NCBI GenBank assembly: GCA_964195405.1
Contig: CAXMPK010000007.1
Location: 1 to 15,893 of the forward strand
DNA from: CAXMPK01 sp964195405
GTDB lineage: Bacteria; Actinomycetota; Acidimicrobiia; Spongiisociales; ZC4RG35
Direction of reading: 5' to 3'
Length of the DNA stretch: 15,893 nt
Positions 15,401-15,893 of the stretch are shown piece after piece. The notes below the pieces were generated by a model. That model ran no database searches. It saw only the letters and a list, made by a program, of their open reading frames with translations, and was not told the DNA's origin. The position numbers and the translations under genes are program-made. Position 1 is the first letter of the stretch. Each line of letters starts with the position of its first letter.

Positions 15401-15893
15401 ACCGATGCCCCTATCACAGAAAGTGGGTCGATGACCTCTCCTGCTACTGCGGAAGCCGCCACCGTATACGCCGAGCCCAAATACACCTTTGACTCCAGGC
15501 TACCCATTCGCCCCTGCGTGTTTCGACTAGTTGTGGAGATACACACCTCGCCGGGACCGAGCACACCGCTCCCCAATCCGGGGCAAGCTCCACACCCTGT
15601 CGATAGCAGTTGGGCGCCTGCTGCAACCAAAGTTTGCGCCGTGCCATCGGCCATGGCCCTGGAGAGAGCCCCAGCCGAAGCTGGGGCAACCTGCAGAATC
15701 ACACCGGGCGCAACTCGGCGACCATCCAAGACCTCAGCCGCCATCGCCAAATCTTCATATTTGGCACCGGTACACGCACCTATGTACGCCCGGCCGATAG
15801 GGGTGTTTCGGATGTCGGCCGCGCGCACCACGTCATCGTGACGATGTGGTTGTGCAACCACGGGGACCATCTCGGAAGCGTCGTAGCTCCAAT
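15397..15893 (-). CDS. LeuC-like aconitase-family hydratase large subunit, C-terminal part
   Basis: The frame continues past the right edge of the window, so the N-terminal part (about 250 residues) is missing; 164 residues are visible. It carries the three [4Fe-4S] ligands of the family: one in IGACTGAKYEDL (codon 15772-15774) and two in TGCGACPG (codons 15592-15594 and 15583-15585). STTSRNTQGRMG, with the substrate-binding Arg residues, follows, then VYLGSAYTVAASAVAG. Most LeuC proteins read CTNG at the first Cys; here it is CTGA, a form I recall from a LeuC-like subfamily. The protein pairs with the LeuD-like subunit through a 4-base overlap and should hydrate or dehydrate a dicarboxylate. 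Confidence 0.9.
   Translation of the reverse strand, partial: WSYDASEMVPVVAQPHRHDDVVRAADIRNTPIGRAYIGACTGAKYEDLAMAAEVLDGRRVAPGVILQVAPASAGALSRAMADGTAQTLVAAGAQLLSTGCGACPGLGSGVLGPGEVCISTTSRNTQGRMGSLESKVYLGSAYTVAASAVAGEVIDPLSVIGASV

Noticed and set aside
14900..15893. Leucine biosynthesis genes leuC and leuD
   Set aside because: They are coupled to a PrpB-like lyase, no leuA or leuB is visible, and the key CTN motif is altered; kept only as a family name.
1..15893. CRISPR arrays, tRNA or rRNA genes, insertion sequences, long repeats
   Set aside because: No repeated spaced units, cloverleaf-like segments, transposase-like frames or flanking direct repeats were seen by eye.

Overview
The window is a moderately GC-rich, tightly packed bacterial catabolic locus. 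There are 16 protein genes (two cut by the window edges), no RNA genes, no mobile elements and almost no spare DNA. GTG starts are frequent, stop and start codons often overlap by 4 bases, and one small lipoprotein has a Ser/Thr-rich linker after its lipobox. These traits would fit a free-living actinobacterium, perhaps of the Acidimicrobiia type, but that is an inference from style and not a phylogenetic result.

Layout from left to right. (1) Plus strand, 1-4511: the C-terminal part of a class III (glutamate-1-semialdehyde-aminomutase-like) aminotransferase, then a three-subunit molybdenum hydroxylase of the xanthine dehydrogenase family in the order large, FAD, [2Fe-2S], closed by a hairpin terminator. 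(2) Minus strand, 6322-4533: a TauE/SafE-type exporter whose stop overlaps the start of a PLP enzyme of the D-cysteine desulfhydrase / L-cysteate sulfo-lyase family. (3) Plus strand, 6575-8041: a hydantoinase/dihydropyrimidinase-type cyclic amidohydrolase. (4) Minus strand, 9691-8047: a CitE-like CoA-ester lyase overlapping an IclR-family regulator. (5) Plus strand, 9794-13572: a CaiB/BaiF CoA-transferase, a cyclase-family metal hydrolase, an MmgE/PrpD-family protein and a small EthD-like protein. (6) Minus strand, from the right edge to 13579: aconitase-family large (LeuC-like, partial) and small (LeuD-like) subunits, an isocitrate-lyase/PEP-mutase-family C-C lyase and a small lipoprotein.

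Taken together, the enzymes read as a pathway for an N-containing, probably heterocyclic, compound. A Mo-hydroxylase could oxidise the ring, hydantoinase and cyclase-family hydrolases could open cyclic amides, and an aminotransferase could remove the amino group. The carbon skeleton, plausibly a branched C5-C6 dicarboxylate, could then be handled by CoA transfer plus a CitE lyase and by a hydratase plus lyase pair. The last pair resembles in type the dimethylmaleate hydratase / dimethylmalate lyase steps of anaerobic nicotinate breakdown. The substrate itself cannot be read from the sequence.

Regulation: the IclR gene lies in the cluster, and the 102-base divergent region between the CitE and CaiB genes carries an IclR-box-like palindrome with a 20-base-spaced repeated half-site. 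It is the best candidate operator. The exporter plus cysteate-lyase-like pair may be a separate organosulfonate module inserted in the same neighbourhood.
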